Assembly: GCA_030141605.1 (NCBI GenBank)
Contig: JAQGDQ010000081.1
Span: forward strand, 61,001 to 125,000
Direction: 5' to 3'
Source of the DNA: Tubiluchus corallicola
Taxonomy: Eukaryota; Priapulida; Priapulimorpha; Priapulimorphida; Tubiluchidae
Length of the DNA: 64,000 bases
This document shows, one piece after another, positions 61,154 to 64,000 of the stretch (position 1 is the stretch's first letter; each line of letters starts with the position of its first letter). Position numbers and translations under genes: made by a program. The notes under the pieces were generated by a model. It saw nothing but the letters and a program-made list of their open reading frames with translations. It made no database searches and had not been told where the DNA came from.

Positions 61154-64000
61154 GTAAGCTATACATAACACATTTGAGCTTTTCATAGATTTGTAAGTTA
61201 GAGCGCTTTTGTAAGCATGTTCTGGAGATTTTGATGCCTAGTATATGAAAAATGCTGTATTATATACGTGTTTCAGTGCGTAATGACAGACTGTAGGTTT
61301 CTGAACAGTATCACCTTTTATACTGCCCCTGACTTTTATATCTCGTTTAGTGCACATGGATTAGATTTTGGTCCCGCCACAGATATCTGCTTTAAGAGAT
61401 CTTGCAGTTGAGGGCTAAATACGGATTATAAACTACTGAACTACATGAAAAAGTTATGAGTGAGCTTCAATTCTTTTATTAATAATTATAGACAATGCTG
61501 TGCAGAGGGCAACAGAAAATTTGCATAAAGTACATGTATTTGTTAAACAGGTTAAGACAACGATGATAGAAAACTGCTTGATTGTGTTGATAAGACAAGC
61601 TGCTACCTCGTGAAAATTTATCAATGAAAAATTAATCAAATTTAACTAAAACTGAGAAAACGTTTAAGTTTTTTGGCAAAGCTGGAGGTTCATACGAAAA
61701 ACTGCAAAAATCTTATTAAAAAAACTTAAGCATAACATCTTGCTCCCGGCCATGCCGCCTCAAAGTGAAAAACAGTGTCAAAGTGTTGAACTTATTTTTC
61801 AATTCACCATAAACACTTAATTTACCGTTGTTTACGTAAGCAGTCTGGATTTAATATATCCGGTCGAGAGACCCAGTGAAGGTTAACAAATTGGCATATC
61901 TTAGGCGATCAATCAAATTCGTGAATCCTGGGTTCCATCAGTAGATTGGTACCTCCAACTCGAGGTTTTTTGCTACTCCATTTGTTTCTAATAGTTATAT
62001 TTTCCCCATTAATGACAGTTTGTAGAATGCATGAGTAGGCCTATAACTTAGTGTCCATTTTTTGACGTATGGTAAGTCACCAAATTCCGTATATTGACTC
62101 TGGTAAAAGCGACAGTATAAACTTTTTCCAGGATGTTGAATAGTATTTACTAGTAACCAGACGATCAATGTTGCTACGGAGAAGTTATTACAGGTGCTTT
62201 TACCTGTTTGTATGCAGGTGTGCTGGGCGCACGCTCGATTTCTACACCATAGTGAAGCCAATGTTTAGTGAAGCCTTGGTGACAATACATCACATGACGG
62301 GGACACATGAAATATTTATGAGCAATAATCATTACTTTTGTTTTTACCGCGTGTTGACAAATTAACAGTTTTGTTGTTTTGAGTGCCGTGGAAAAAGTAA
62401 ATTTGATTGTCATATGCATGATGTATTCTAATATAATAACGTTGATGTATCACCTAATAAATTGCATACAAAATTGTAAAGTCAAAGTACTGGCGATAAT
62501 TCTAAATTAAGTGCTGTACAGCACTTGTGGTGGAATATTTTGTTCCTTCGGCCTACAAATGAGGTACCAGTCTGCACTTGCTACGCCGCTCATCTCTCTC
62601 TCTCTCTCTTTCTCCTCTCTTGCTCGCTCTCGCTCTCTCCCCCTCTTTCTGTCTTTCTGTCTCGCTATCACTGCCCCTGTTGTCTCTTTCTGCACTACTC
62701 TGACACGTTGTGTATACAAGGTAAACTGTGCAAATGACTTCAACGTATGGCAAATTGACCCAAATTGATTTCTGTGACATATAATGATAATTATATCAAC
62801 ACGCCAGCTAGCAATTATTATTATGAGACCCTATGCGCATGCCTATATCATTATGTGTGGCATAATGAACAATGTTTACCATCATGGAAATTATCGTTTC
62901 ATGATAAACGGTTGAGTCAAACGTTACAGAAAAGATAAATGATTTAATATATACGCGTATAAGGAGAGAAAGGGCTGATTTACATTTTAAAAGTTAGTTA
63001 AATTTTGGATTTTTGTCCAGAGTACTTCTCTTTAATAATTTCTATTTATCATCTGCTTACCCATTTCGAGACAGGTAACATATCGGAGCTTGGGAATGAC
63101 ATTGTAGTGGTGAGGGGGGGGGGGGGTAGAAGTGAAGAGCATATATACTGCAAATGAGTCTCACAATGCTTTGCTTTCATAGTGGTTTCATGCAACTGCA
63201 CAGTCACGCAAATTATTATGCCAAGTTACTTTTGGCTTAGATTGATAAATTGGTTTACACTTTCAACTAAAAAGTTGCAAACGAGGAGCTCCCCTTTCCC
63301 CTGAATGGCTGGACATTTGGCCTATATGTAAATTTATTTCGAAGGTCAGTGATAATTAATTGTTGCTACAGACCCTGAAGAAAGTTGTATTAATTATTAT
63401 GAAGGAAAAGATAACTTATACATATTAGGCTAGAAATCTAAAACTTTCTGAAAAGATAGCATGTACATTTTTACTGCCGAAAGTCAGCTAGAAATCTAGC
63501 CGTTGATGTGTTCTTGACAAACATTTGAACTAATTTACTTTGCCTGAATTTGATGAAAAAAGCTAGATGGAACGTTAGCAAACTGCAATGTTTTCGCAGC
63601 GTTAAAAATCTGTATTAAAAATAGGGCTCTCTAATATGGACAAACTATTAATTTCTGACTGTATAAATACAATAACCCCTTGAGCAGTGAGAACTATCTA
63701 CGCTTCTAGTCAATATGCACTTTTGATCTTAATGAAGCCATGTAAGCTAGATTGTCTGCAGGCAACCTGGCGAATATAATTGCATTTACTGACTCACGCA
63801 CACCATTCATGGCAGCCAGCTTGTTTTTATTATTATTATTGCTGTGCTTTGCTTGTTATCTTACTCTCAATATAGGTTAATCTTAGGACAGCTTGGCAAT
63901 TGTTTTCCTTCAAGTTAGGTTTCAGGAGGACTTGTGATACAATATATTATTCTAGCTTTCTTTAAATAATTTACATGGTTACATTGTAATTAAATAATTG
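61154..64000. other. Putative intron or intergenic sequence to the window end
   Basis: No in-phase exon for the signal-peptide gene was found. It contains a CT-rich microsatellite at about 62592-62665 and a 13-G run at 63114-63126. Open frames over the CT repeat are artefacts. Confidence 0.4.
62592..62665. repeat. (CT)n-rich low-complexity tract
   Basis: A polypyrimidine tract of CT, TTCTC and GCTCTC units lies on the plus strand. It gives Ser/Leu-rich and Arg/Glu-rich open frames on the two strands. Confidence 0.9.

Noticed and set aside
62168-62365. Plus-strand open frame considered as second exon of the signal-peptide gene
   Set aside because: The acceptors before it join the first exon in a frame that meets a stop, so the phase does not agree.

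Overview
This is an AT-rich metazoan nuclear contig. GT-AG introns split several genes, AATAAA signals follow coding ends, and there is abundant non-LTR retrotransposon debris, tRNA- and 5S-like SINE fragments, trinucleotide microsatellites and long gene-poor stretches. The recognisable proteins (an E-protein, mitochondrial ribosomal protein MRPS34, eEF1B-delta, IQCK, ARL4 and a rhodopsin-class GPCR) mark an animal. The TE mix and gene spacing suggest a non-model, probably marine, invertebrate; I cannot name the phylum from the sequence.

Layout. 1-7000: a possible 3' coding end at the left edge, a repeat block, then one intronless GPCR gene. 7-38 kb: a gene-poor desert of microsatellites, SINE fragments, decayed reverse transcriptase pieces, a decayed minisatellite and a few isolated exon-like segments. 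38.7-60.3 kb: a gene cluster with ARL4 (-), MRPS34 (+, with a 5'-truncated LINE in its intron), IQCK (-, tail to tail with MRPS34), LINE fragments, then an intronless E-protein gene (-) head to head with EEF1D (+), start codons 307 bp apart. 60.9-61.2 kb: a CRE/TATA-type promoter followed by a signal-peptide first exon of a gene that probably runs out of the window.

The genes are not an operon or a pathway. MRPS34 and eEF1B-delta are translation housekeeping genes (mitochondrial and cytosolic). The E-protein is a broadly used bHLH dimerisation partner, ARL4 is a membrane-recruiting small GTPase, and IQCK is an IQ-motif protein. IQCK, MRPS34 and EEF1D are split into short exons; I joined these by reading splice sites and checking that phases agree.

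No convincingly new multi-gene system was found. The observations most worth following are the intronless E-protein beside an intron-containing divergent partner, a dispersed ~360 bp repeat next to a partial second repeat, a two-start ARL4 whose two N-termini carry different acylation signals, an inverted pair of DR1-like elements around a CACGTG palindrome, and a uORF that ends exactly on the start codon of the secreted-protein exon.
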